From Selenomonadaceae bacterium (GTDB lineage Bacteria; Bacillota; Negativicutes; Selenomonadales; Selenomonadaceae), in assembly GCA_016286075.1 (NCBI GenBank), contig JAEERZ010000001.1, positions 1 to 32,384 on the forward strand: DNA of 32,384 nucleotides, given 5' to 3'. The notes under the pieces were generated by a model. The model saw only the letters and a program-made list of their open reading frames with translations. It searched no databases and was not told where the DNA came from. Position numbers and translations under genes: made by a program. Each line of letters starts with the position of its first letter. Positions within the stretch are counted from its first letter, which is position 1. Positions 7,378 to 14,343 of the stretch are shown here, in pieces.

Positions 7378-8472
7378 TTGGACGAGGAACGGTATATGCG
7401 CGAGGCGCTGCGGCTGGCTTCGAACGGTCGGGGGCGTACGTCGCCGAATCCGATGGTCGGCGCGGTTCTCGTCAAGGACGGGCGTATTGTCGGCGCGGGC
7501 TGGCATCGAAAGGCGGGAACGGAACACGCAGAGATTCACGCGCTCCGTATGGCGGGGGATTTGGCGCGAGGCGCGACGCTTTATGTGACGTTGGAGCCTT
7601 GTTCCCATACGGGACGGACCGGCCCTTGCGCGCAGGCCGTGATTGAAGCCGGCGTGCGGCGCGTGGTTGCGGCTATGGAAGATCCGAATCCTCTTGTTCG
7701 CGGCAATGGTTTTCAGATGCTTCGGGAAGGGGGCGTCGAGGTTTCCTGCGGCCTCTTGGAAGAAGAAGCTCGACGGCTGAATGAAGCGTTCGTCGTGTGG
7801 GTGACGGAAAAGCGTCCGTTTGTTACGCTGAAAATGGCTATGACGCTGGACGGGAAGACGGCGACGGCGGGCGGCGAATCGAAATGGATTACGGGGGAGG
7901 CCGCGCGGCTCCGCGGTCATGTCCTGCGCGATGAGAACGACGCGATTCTGGTGGGAATCGGAACGGTACTCGCAGACCGTCCGTCGTTGACGACGCGTCT
8001 GCCGGAGGGCGACGGAAAGAATCCGTTGCGGGTGATTCTCGACAGCAAAGCGCGAACGCCGCTTGATGCGCCGATGCTCAAAGACGGGGCGGCTCCCGTA
8101 CTGATCGCGACGACGGAAGGCGCGCCGGAGGAAAATCTGCGGCGGCTTCGAGAGGCGGGGGCGGAGATACTGACGGCAGGGCAGGGGCCGTCTGTCGATT
8201 TGCCGGTTCTTTTACGAAAACTTGGGGAGAGAGATATTTGCTCTTTGCTGGTAGAGGGCGGTTCGACGGTTCACTTTTCGTTTTTGTCGGCGGGGCTTGC
8301 CGACAAGGTGTGCGCGTTTATTGCGCCGATGCTCGTCGGCGGGCGCGATGCGGTGCCTGCGGTGGGCGGCGACGGATTCTCCCGATTGGCTGACGCGGCG
8401 CGGCTGACGGATATAAAAACGGAAATGGTAGGCAAAGATTTTTGCATGAGTGGATATATTGTAAAGGAGTAA
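7378..8472 (+). CDS. ribD: Bifunctional riboflavin deaminase/reductase RibD
   Basis: RibD carries out two steps of riboflavin synthesis: deamination of the pyrimidine from GTP cyclohydrolase II, then reduction of the ribosyl side chain. The 364-residue protein has an N-terminal zinc deaminase domain: SPNPMVGAV, H50-A-E52, and C75/C84 in LEPCSHTGRTGPC. The NADPH reductase domain starts near residue 145 (RPFVTLKMAMTLDGKTA, SKWITG, LLVEGGSTVHFSFL). TTG at 7378 is preferred: it gives the family N terminus LDEERYMREALRLA and has GGGGTGA upstream. The ORF is open back to 7243, but that would start inside the riboswitch. It is first in the operon ribD-ribE-ribBA-ribH under FMN control. Confidence 0.95.
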   Translation: MDEERYMREALRLASNGRGRTSPNPMVGAVLVKDGRIVGAGWHRKAGTEHAEIHALRMAGDLARGATLYVTLEPCSHTGRTGPCAQAVIEAGVRRVVAAMEDPNPLVRGNGFQMLREGGVEVSCGLLEEEARRLNEAFVVWVTEKRPFVTLKMAMTLDGKTATAGGESKWITGEAARLRGHVLRDENDAILVGIGTVLADRPSLTTRLPEGDGKNPLRVILDSKARTPLDAPMLKDGAAPVLIATTEGAPEENLRRLREAGAEILTAGQGPSVDLPVLLRKLGERDICSLLVEGGSTVHFSFLSAGLADKVCAFIAPMLVGGRDAVPAVGGDGFSRLADAARLTDIKTEMVGKDFCMSGYIVKE

Positions 8473-8476
8473 ACGA

Positions 8477-9118
8477 ATGTTTACGGGAATCGTCGAAGAG
8501 GTCGGGCGCGTTCGTTCTGTCGGGAACGGGCGCATAGAGATTGCCGCCGAAAAGGTGACGGAGGGAACGGCGATCGGCGACAGCATCGCAGTAAACGGCG
8601 TCTGCCTCACCGTGGCCGCCTTCACGCGGGGCGGTTTTGCGGCGGACGTGATGCCTGTCACACTGCAGCATACCGCATTAGGGACGCTGCGATCCGGCGA
8701 CCGGGTCAATCTGGAACGGGCGCTGACTTTGACCTCGCGCCTTGGAGGCCATATCGTCAGCGGCCATATCGACGGCGTGGGGCGCGTGGAACGCGTGGAG
8801 GCGGATGGAAATGCGCGAATCCTCCGCGTCGGGGCATCTTTGAAAATATTGCGCTATATTGTTCCGCAGGGCTCGGTGGCTTTAGACGGGACAAGCCTGA
8901 CCGTGGCGGAGGTCGACGACAATGGATTTTCCGTGTCGCTGATTCCGCATACGAGGGAAGCTACGGCATTGGACGGGAAACAGGCGGGAGATTCCGTCAA
9001 TATAGAAAACGACGTTATCGGAAAATATGTGGAAAAACTGCTCCGAACCCCGACGGACGCGGAGGCTGTCTCATCCGGGGGCCTGACGATGGAGCTTTTG
9101 ACAAAATGCGGATTTTGA
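8477..9118 (+). CDS. ribE: Riboflavin synthase, alpha subunit
   Basis: This enzyme dismutates two molecules of 6,7-dimethyl-8-ribityllumazine into riboflavin and the pyrimidine. The 213-residue protein shows the two-fold lumazine-binding barrel. Repeat one starts MFTGIVEEVGRV and contains GDSIAVNGVCLTV. Repeat two starts GGHIVSGHIDGVGRV at about residue 93 and contains QGSVALDGTSLTV. AAGGAG overlaps the ribD stop, with only four bases between the genes, so translation is coupled. Length and both repeats are normal. Confidence 0.96.
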   Translation: MFTGIVEEVGRVRSVGNGRIEIAAEKVTEGTAIGDSIAVNGVCLTVAAFTRGGFAADVMPVTLQHTALGTLRSGDRVNLERALTLTSRLGGHIVSGHIDGVGRVERVEADGNARILRVGASLKILRYIVPQGSVALDGTSLTVAEVDDNGFSVSLIPHTREATALDGKQAGDSVNIENDVIGKYVEKLLRTPTDAEAVSSGGLTMELLTKCGF

Positions 9119-9133
9119 CGAGGAGGCAGAAAA

Positions 9134-10333
9134 ATGAGTTTCGCCCGAATTGAGGACGCCATTGAGGATATAAAGCAAGGGAAAATGCTGGTGGTGGTCG
9201 ACGACGAAGACAGGGAAAACGAAGGCGACCTGATTGTCGCTGCGGACAAGGTGACGCCGGAGACCATAAATTTCATGGCGACATATGCGAAAGGATTGAT
9301 TTGCACGCCGATGGAGGGGGAGCGTCTCGACGCTCTCGATATCGCGCCGATGGTGGCAAACAATACGGACAATCATGAAACGGCCTTTACCGTTTCTGTG
9401 GACGCCGTCTCGACGGATACGGGAATTTCCGCCTTTGAGCGCTCCCAAACGGTGCGGCTTTTGATCGATCCGGCGGCGAAGCCGTCGAGTTTCCGGCGCC
9501 CCGGTCATGTGTTTCCGCTTCGGGCAGTGCCGGGCGGCGTGCTTCGGCGGGCGGGGCATACGGAGGCCACCGTCGATTTGGCGAAGCTGGCGGGACTGTA
9601 TCCGGCGGGGCTCTGCTGTGAAATCATGGCGGACGACGGCCACATGATGCGAACGCCGCAGCTTCTGGAATTTGCGGAAACGCATGGCCTGAAGATTATT
9701 ACCGTACAGGAATTGATCGCCTATCGGAAACGTACGGAAACGTTTATCCGCCAAATTTCGGATGTGGATTTTCCGAGCAAATACGGCCATTTTCGAATCA
9801 AGGCGTATGAGAGCACCCTGGACGGGAAATGCCATTTGGCGATTGTCAAGGGCGACGTCCGGGGCAAAAAGAATGTGATGGTGCGCGTTCATTCCGAGTG
9901 CCTGACGGGAGACGCGCTCGGCTCCATGCGATGCGACTGCGGCGAGCAGCTTGCGGTGGCAATGCGCCGCGTCGAGGCGGAAGGAACGGGCGTCGTGCTC
10001 TATATGCGGCAGGAGGGGCGCGGCATCGGGCTCGCGAATAAGATGCGCGCTTACGCATTGCAGGACCAAGGCAAAGATACGGTGGAGGCAAACGCGCTGC
10101 TCGGTTTCGCGCCCGACCTTCGGGATTACGGCATCGGCGCACAGATCTTGGCCGATCTCGGGCTCACCAGCATCCGCCTTTTGACGAACAACCCTGCAAA
10201 ACGCGCGGGGCTTGAGGGATACGGTCTCTCCATCGTCGAAAGGCTGCCGCTGGAGATACATTCCAATCCATACAATCATCATTACCTTGAAGTGAAGAAG
10301 AACAAAATGGGACATATTTTACAGGAGGATTGA
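9134..10333 (+). CDS. ribBA: Bifunctional DHBP synthase / GTP cyclohydrolase II
   Basis: The protein supplies both precursors of riboflavin. The N-terminal domain (about 1-205) makes dihydroxybutanone phosphate from ribulose 5-phosphate: DDEDRENEGDLIVAAD holds the acidic metal site, followed by RPGHVFPLRA and GHTEATVDLAKLAG. The C-terminal GTP cyclohydrolase II domain has zinc cysteines C256, C267 and C269 (CLTGDALGSMRCDCG). It also has GRGIGLANKMRAYALQD with the catalytic Arg region, and LTNNPAKR. At 399 residues it has the usual length, and both active sites look intact. GAGGAGG precedes the ATG. It sits 15 bases after ribE and 4 before ribH. Confidence 0.96.
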   Translation: MSFARIEDAIEDIKQGKMLVVVDDEDRENEGDLIVAADKVTPETINFMATYAKGLICTPMEGERLDALDIAPMVANNTDNHETAFTVSVDAVSTDTGISAFERSQTVRLLIDPAAKPSSFRRPGHVFPLRAVPGGVLRRAGHTEATVDLAKLAGLYPAGLCCEIMADDGHMMRTPQLLEFAETHGLKIITVQELIAYRKRTETFIRQISDVDFPSKYGHFRIKAYESTLDGKCHLAIVKGDVRGKKNVMVRVHSECLTGDALGSMRCDCGEQLAVAMRRVEAEGTGVVLYMRQEGRGIGLANKMRAYALQDQGKDTVEANALLGFAPDLRDYGIGAQILADLGLTSIRLLTNNPAKRAGLEGYGLSIVERLPLEIHSNPYNHHYLEVKKNKMGHILQED

Positions 10334-10337
10334 GATC

Positions 10338-10805
10338 ATGGCGAACATCATTGAAGGAAACATCACGGCAAAGGGGCTGCGTTTTGCCATCGTCGCGTCG
10401 CGGTTCAACGAATTCATCACGTCGAAGCTGCTGGAGGGGGCGCTGGACATGTTGCGTCGCCACGGCGCTCCGGAGAACGCGGTGGACGTCGTTTGGGTGC
10501 CGGGGGCGTTTGAAATCCCGCTGGCGGCGAAAAAACTTGCGGACTGCGGCAGATACGACGCTGTCATTTGCGTCGGCGCTGTCATCCGGGGCGCGACTTC
10601 GCATTATGATTACGTTTGCAGCGAGGTTTCCAAAGGCGTCGCGCAGGCGGCTCTTTCTACGGGCGTGCCGGTGATTTTCAGCGTCGTCACCACGGAAAAC
10701 ATCGAGCAGGCGGTGGAACGCGCCGGAACGAAAGCGGGCAATAAAGGCGCGGACGGCGCGATGGCGGCGATGGAAATGGCCAATCTTTTGAAGAAGATAG
10801 GCTGA
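10338..10805 (+). CDS. ribH: 6,7-dimethyl-8-ribityllumazine synthase
   Basis: Lumazine synthase condenses the RibD product with dihydroxybutanone phosphate, the penultimate step of riboflavin synthesis, usually as a 60-subunit or pentameric assembly. The 155-residue protein has the conserved SRFNEFI (residues 21-27), the WVPGAFEIPLAA substrate loop (F58, E59), GAVIRGATSHYDYV with the catalytic H89, and GNKGADGAMAAMEM. CAGGAGG lies upstream of the ATG. It is the last gene of the rib operon. The stop codon abuts a palindromic non-coding element instead of a standard terminator. Confidence 0.97.
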   Translation: MANIIEGNITAKGLRFAIVASRFNEFITSKLLEGALDMLRRHGAPENAVDVVWVPGAFEIPLAAKKLADCGRYDAVICVGAVIRGATSHYDYVCSEVSKGVAQAALSTGVPVIFSVVTTENIEQAVERAGTKAGNKGADGAMAAMEMANLLKKIG

Positions 10806-10959
10806 TACGAATCACTGTTAGAAATCTTTGATTTCTTATACCCGCAGGGCACAGGCAGTGATTGCATGAGACGGCATTTGCGCCAACGGCGCAAATGTAG
10901 CCTGCGCAGAAGGCGTATCTTCGTTTAAAAAATATATATTTTTTGTCGAAGATTAGTAT
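10805..10959 (+). repeat. Palindromic intergenic element with imperfect terminal inverted repeats
   Basis: This 155-base stretch fills the gap between ribH and the phosphodiesterase gene. Its ends are near-inverted: ATACGAATC (10805-10813) against GATTAGTAT (10951-10959), 8 of 9 paired. Inside are AATCACTG/CAGTGATT (10810-10817 with 10856-10863), a hairpin AGAAATC-TTT-GATTTCT (10820-10836), and a perfect 10-bp hairpin CATTTGCGCC-AAC-GGCGCAAATG (10875-10897). ATCTTCG/CGAAGAT (10917-10923 with 10947-10953) encloses an 18-base A6-TATATA-T6 palindrome. No target duplication or coding capacity is evident. It could be a MITE-like or REP-like element or a structured 3' UTR; copy number elsewhere is unknown. 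Confidence 0.5.
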
Positions 10960-10975
10960 GAGGAGGAACGGATCC

Positions 10976-11536
10976 ATGAAAATCGGGATTATCAGCGATA
11001 CGCACGGCTCGGAGGACTGCTGGGCCATGGCCTTTGACAAATATTTCAGCAAGATGGATTTGATCTTCCACGCGGGGGACGTGCTGTATCACGGCCCCCG
11101 AAACCGCATGACGGACGGCTATCGTCCGTCGAAACTCGTTGAAGCGCTGGAGCAATGCCAAGTGCCGATTATCGCGGCGCGGGGAAACTGCGATTCTGAA
11201 GTGGACGCGTCTGTGCTCAGCATACCGCTGGCCTCTCCGTATGCGTTCGCCTTTGTCAACGGAAAGAGGATATTGATTACGCACGGACATTTTACGGAAA
11301 CGCAGGAAGAAAAATCCGAGATGGCCGCGCGATTTAAAGTCGATATTTTTATCAGTGGGCATACCCATGTTTCCATGTTGAAACGTATCGGCGGGACGAT
11401 TTTCTTGAATCCCGGTTCGCCGTCGCTTTCCAAGCGCGAGGACGGTCGCTCGACTGTCGCGCTGATGGACGAGAACGGTATTTCTGTCTGCGATCTGTAT
11501 ACCGGGGAAATTTTGGACAGCCTTTCCATGGAGTAA
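10976..11536 (+). CDS. YfcE/MJ0936-type metallophosphodiesterase
   Basis: A 186-residue calcineurin-like phosphoesterase of the YfcE family, which hydrolyses phosphodiesters in vitro; the natural substrate is unclear. Metal ligands are all present: D8 and H10 in ISDTHG, D35 in HAGDVLYHG, N71 in ARGNCDSE, then ITHGH and SGHTHV near the C terminus, and LNPGSPS. AGGAGG (10961-10966) lies 9 bases before the ATG at 10976, and the family motif MKIGIISDTHG starts there. The ORF extends upstream to 10943, but that part is non-coding. hslO follows after 7 bases, suggesting an operon. The call is to family level; the gene name yfcE would be by analogy. Confidence 0.9.
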   Translation: MKIGIISDTHGSEDCWAMAFDKYFSKMDLIFHAGDVLYHGPRNRMTDGYRPSKLVEALEQCQVPIIAARGNCDSEVDASVLSIPLASPYAFAFVNGKRILITHGHFTETQEEKSEMAARFKVDIFISGHTHVSMLKRIGGTIFLNPGSPSLSKREDGRSTVALMDENGISVCDLYTGEILDSLSME

Positions 11537-11543
11537 ATGCGTA

Positions 11544-12434
11544 ATGGATCATTTGTGCAAGGCGACGGCGGAGGGCGTTCGCGTTTACGCGGCGGTTACG
11601 ACGGAATTGACACGCGAGGCTGCGGAACGGCATCGCTGCGGAGCGTTGGCGACGGCGGCATTAGGCCGCGTCATGACGGGAGCGTTGCTGATGGCTGCAA
11701 ATTTAAAAAATCGCGAATGCCTAACGGTGAAGTTCCAAGGCGACGGGCCCTTGGGACAGATTGTATCTGACGCTTCCGCCGACGGTGCGGCTCGCGGCTA
11801 CGTCGCGCATCCTGAAGTCGAGTTGCCGTTGACGAACGGCAAATTGTCCGTCGGACAGGGCGTCGGGCGCGGCTTGCTTTCTATCACGCGATTTACGGGG
11901 CTCAAGGAGCCGGTCACGGGCGCCTGCGAGATTTTTTCCGGCGAAATTGCCGAAGATTTGACGCGATATCTGTTCCAGTCGGAGCAGACGCCGTCCAGCG
12001 TCGGGCTCGGCGTGCTCGTCGGCAAAAACGGAGAGACGGAAGCAGCGGGCGGTTTTATCATACAGCCGCTGCCGGACGCTTCGGAAGAAACGTTGTCGCG
12101 GCTTGAACAAACCATTGCGACGCTCCGTCCCGTTTCGACGATGGTCAAAGACGGCCTTTCCGCGTCGGAAATTATCTCCGAAATTTTGTGCGGCTTTTCG
12201 GACGTCCATATCCTTTCGGAAACGAAACTTGCCTTTCGTTGCCAATGCTCGCGTAGCCGTACTGAGGAAATCTTATCGACGCTCCGGGACGAAGACTTGG
12301 CGCAGCTTGCCGAGGACGGACAAGCGGAGGTCTGCTGCGACTTTTGCGGAGAAAAGTATCTGTTCACTAAAGAAGAATTGTTGACGATACGCCAAAAAGC
12401 GAGAAGGGGTGCGTTATGGAACTGCGCAGAATGA
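11544..12434 (+). CDS. hslO: 33 kDa chaperonin Hsp33
   Basis: Hsp33 is a redox-switched holdase that becomes active when its zinc cysteines are oxidised. The 296-residue protein has the N-terminal domain with RCGALATAALGRVMTGALLMA, LTVKFQGDGPLGQIV and the LTNGKLSVGQGVGRG segment. The C-terminal redox switch has C233-Q-C235 and C265-D-F-C268 (FRCQCSR; CCDFCGEKYLF), so all four zinc ligands are intact. The start at 11544 has only a modest GGAG 10 bases upstream; another ATG sits 7 bases earlier, out of frame. Its 3' end overlaps the next gene by 19 bases, so the two are probably co-translated. Confidence 0.95.
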   Translation: MDHLCKATAEGVRVYAAVTTELTREAAERHRCGALATAALGRVMTGALLMAANLKNRECLTVKFQGDGPLGQIVSDASADGAARGYVAHPEVELPLTNGKLSVGQGVGRGLLSITRFTGLKEPVTGACEIFSGEIAEDLTRYLFQSEQTPSSVGLGVLVGKNGETEAAGGFIIQPLPDASEETLSRLEQTIATLRPVSTMVKDGLSASEIISEILCGFSDVHILSETKLAFRCQCSRSRTEEILSTLRDEDLAQLAEDGQAEVCCDFCGEKYLFTKEELLTIRQKARRGALWNCAE

Positions 12435-13924
12435 TCCAGCGGCAGGACTTGCACGGATGCGTTTTTTGCGGGAACGCGCCCTGTGATTCCGCTTGTCCTC
12501 GTCAGGTCTTCCCCGAAAAACTTTTGCGGAGCGTATGGATGCATAATGAGGTTTGCGCCGCCGCTTCGCTCCCCGAAGGAAATCCCTGCGCCGGGTGCGA
12601 CGCGCCCTGCGAACGCGCCTGCGTGAAGGAGGAAAAGGTGCCGATCCGTCGGTTGATCTCGAAGCTGGCGGAGGAAGTGAAGCCCTGCATCGATAGTGTG
12701 CCGCCCGAGGATGAGTCTGCGCTGGAAACCGATATTTGCGGCGTTCGGTTGGAAAATCCGTTCCTGCTGTCGTCTTCCGTGGTCGCCAGCACTTACGATA
12801 TGTGTGCGAGAGCCTTTGAAGCGGGTTGGGCGGGCGCGACGTTCAAGACAATCTGCGCATTCGACATTCATGAAGCGTCGCCGCGCTATTCCGCCATCAA
12901 GGGCGAGGGCGGCGCGATTATCGGCTTCAAGAACATTGAGCAGCTTTCGGTTCACAGCGTGCCGGAGAATCTGGCGACGTTCCGCAGGCTGAAGAAGGAG
13001 TACCCGAACAAGGTAATCGTCGCCTCATTGATGGGGCGGGATGATGCGGAATGGACGGATTTGGCGCGTCAGTGCGAGGAAAACGGTGCGGACGTCATCG
13101 AGCTGAATTTTTCCTGCCCGAATATGATGGACGAGGTGCTTGGCTCGGCCATCGGCCAGAATCCCGAGCTTGTTGAGCGGTTCACCGCCGCAGCGCGTCG
13201 CGGCGCGAAGATTCCGATCATAGCAAAGCTGACGCCGAACGTGGAAGCCATGAGCCCGGCGGCGGAGGCGGCTATGCGCAGCGGGGCGAGCGGCGTCTCC
13301 GCCATCAATACGATCAAGAGCATCATGGTAATCAATCCGCACACCTATATTTCCTCTCCGGCGGTGCATGGCATGTCCGCCGTGGGCGGGTACAGCGGCA
13401 ACGTTGTCCGCCCGATCGCGTTGCGGTTCATCGCCGAAATGGGGCGCAATCCTGCGCTGTCCGGCATGTATATCAGCGGCATGGGCGGCGTGGAGACATG
13501 GGTGGACGCGCTGGAGTTCCTTTTGATGGGAGCCGGTTCCATACAGATTACCACGGCGGTGATGCAGTACGGATATCGGATTATCGACGATCTGAAATCG
13601 GGGTTGAATTATTATCTGAAGGAAAAGGGAATCAAAAACGTGCGGGAACTCGTCGGCGAGGGACTGGAATTCGTCAGCGAATCGACGGACGCGCTGGAGC
13701 GGGACACGATCGTTTATCCGAAATTTGACAGAAGCGCCTGCATCGGCTGTGGGCGGTGCGAGATTTCCTGCGCCGACGGCGGGCATCAGGCGATTCGCTT
13801 GAACGAAAATCGTCGCCCGGTTCTCGACCCGAAGCGCTGCGTGGGCTGTCATCTTTGCGTGCTGGTTTGTCCGATGGAGGCAATCCTTTCGTCGGGAAAG
13901 CGTGTGGCGAAAGTGATTGAGTGA
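12416..13924 (+). CDS. Dihydropyrimidine dehydrogenase-like Fe-S/FMN protein (PreA-type with extra N-terminal Fe-S region)
   Basis: A 502-residue flavo-iron-sulfur protein. Residues 1-75 carry two cysteine groups, C15-C18-C23-C27 and C58-C61-C65-C69, like the N-terminal Fe-S part of dihydropyrimidine dehydrogenase or PreT/GltD. From about 100 to 410 there is a dihydroorotate-dehydrogenase-like FMN barrel (NPFLLSSSVVAST, ELNFSCPNMMDE, IAKLTPNV, SAINTIKSIM, GGYSGNVVRPIALRFI, GMGGVETW). The C terminus holds two [4Fe-4S] motifs, C442-C445-C448-C452 and C475-C478-C481-C485. The FAD and NADPH domains of the full-length animal enzyme are absent, so an external electron partner is needed. The aligned position of the animal catalytic Cys reads Ile246. 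Pyrimidine reduction is the family function; the real substrate is uncertain. It overlaps hslO by 19 bases. Confidence 0.83.
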   Translation: MELRRMIQRQDLHGCVFCGNAPCDSACPRQVFPEKLLRSVWMHNEVCAAASLPEGNPCAGCDAPCERACVKEEKVPIRRLISKLAEEVKPCIDSVPPEDESALETDICGVRLENPFLLSSSVVASTYDMCARAFEAGWAGATFKTICAFDIHEASPRYSAIKGEGGAIIGFKNIEQLSVHSVPENLATFRRLKKEYPNKVIVASLMGRDDAEWTDLARQCEENGADVIELNFSCPNMMDEVLGSAIGQNPELVERFTAAARRGAKIPIIAKLTPNVEAMSPAAEAAMRSGASGVSAINTIKSIMVINPHTYISSPAVHGMSAVGGYSGNVVRPIALRFIAEMGRNPALSGMYISGMGGVETWVDALEFLLMGAGSIQITTAVMQYGYRIIDDLKSGLNYYLKEKGIKNVRELVGEGLEFVSESTDALERDTIVYPKFDRSACIGCGRCEISCADGGHQAIRLNENRRPVLDPKRCVGCHLCVLVCPMEAILSSGKRVAKVIE

Positions 13925-13950
13925 CAAAAGTGATATAGAGATTTTGGGAT

Positions 13951-13997
13951 AAAAAATAAGCGTCGTGAAGTTGATTACCTTCACGGCGCTTACTTTT
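13951..13997. terminator. Bidirectional intrinsic terminator between convergent genes
   Basis: A 14-bp stem (13957-13970 with 13979-13992) with one T-G wobble has an 8-base loop. It is flanked by six A on the left and CTTTT on the right. It serves the plus-strand dehydrogenase-like gene and the minus-strand rpmB, which converge here. Confidence 0.85.
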
Positions 13998-14016
13998 GCT
14001 CTTGTTTATTATCCGA

Positions 14017-14208
14017 TTAAATTGCGCGCTGGACTTTCCCGGAGCGCAGGCAACGCGTGCAGACATTGACGCGCTTCACCTCGCCGTCCACAATGGCGCG
14101 CACGCGCTGGATATTCGGATACCAGCGGCGTTTCGTCTTCAAGTGGGAATGCGCGACGTTCATGCCGCTCATCGGCCCCTTGTTGCAAATCTCACAAACA
14201 TGTGCCAT
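14017..14208 (-). CDS. rpmB: Large ribosomal subunit protein bL28, zinc-binding form
   Basis: Ribosomal protein L28 of the large subunit. The 63-residue protein begins MAHVCEICNKGP and contains the conserved NVAHSHLKTKRRWYPNIQ and a C-terminal VCTRCLRSGKV. The two CxxC pairs (C5/C8 and C50/C53) show the zinc-containing C+ form; their presence suggests no zinc-free switch for this copy. AAGGAGGTG precedes the start on the minus strand. It is a single-gene unit with its own promoter and the shared terminator at 13951-13997. Confidence 0.97.
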   Translation of the reverse strand: MAHVCEICNKGPMSGMNVAHSHLKTKRRWYPNIQRVRAIVDGEVKRVNVCTRCLRSGKVQRAI

Positions 14209-14261
14209 CTATGATACACCTCCTTGCACGCAGATGAATAATCTTTCAAAATAACACCGCT

Positions 14262-14290
14262 ATCTTACCACAGCGATGCGACGATTGCAA
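14262..14290 (-). promoter_or_regulatory. Promoter of rpmB
   Basis: Read on the minus strand, TTGCAA (14290-14285) and TAAGAT (14267-14262) are 17 bases apart, with a TGG extended -10 just before TAAGAT. It lies 54 bases upstream of the rpmB start. Confidence 0.7.
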
Positions 14291-14343
14291 GCTTTTTCCG
14301 CAAAACGTCTCCGAGATGGGGAAAGACTTGTCCGGTTGTTACT

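Noticed and set aside
9071..10315. 414-codon open frame on the minus strand across ribBA
   Set aside because: It is antisense to a complete bifunctional enzyme, and its composition is typical of a reversed GC-rich frame.
10866..10928. Tiny 20-codon Arg-rich frame (MRRHLRQRRKCSLRRRRIFV) inside the palindromic element
   Set aside because: The arginines come from CGC-rich hairpin sequence, there is no good Shine-Dalgarno, and it overlaps the stems completely, so a leader peptide is unlikely.
14291..14343. Terminator of the SGNH hydrolase gene on the minus strand
   Set aside because: Only a weak 4-6 bp stem with two G-T pairs is present, and its T-run is short, so I do not list it.
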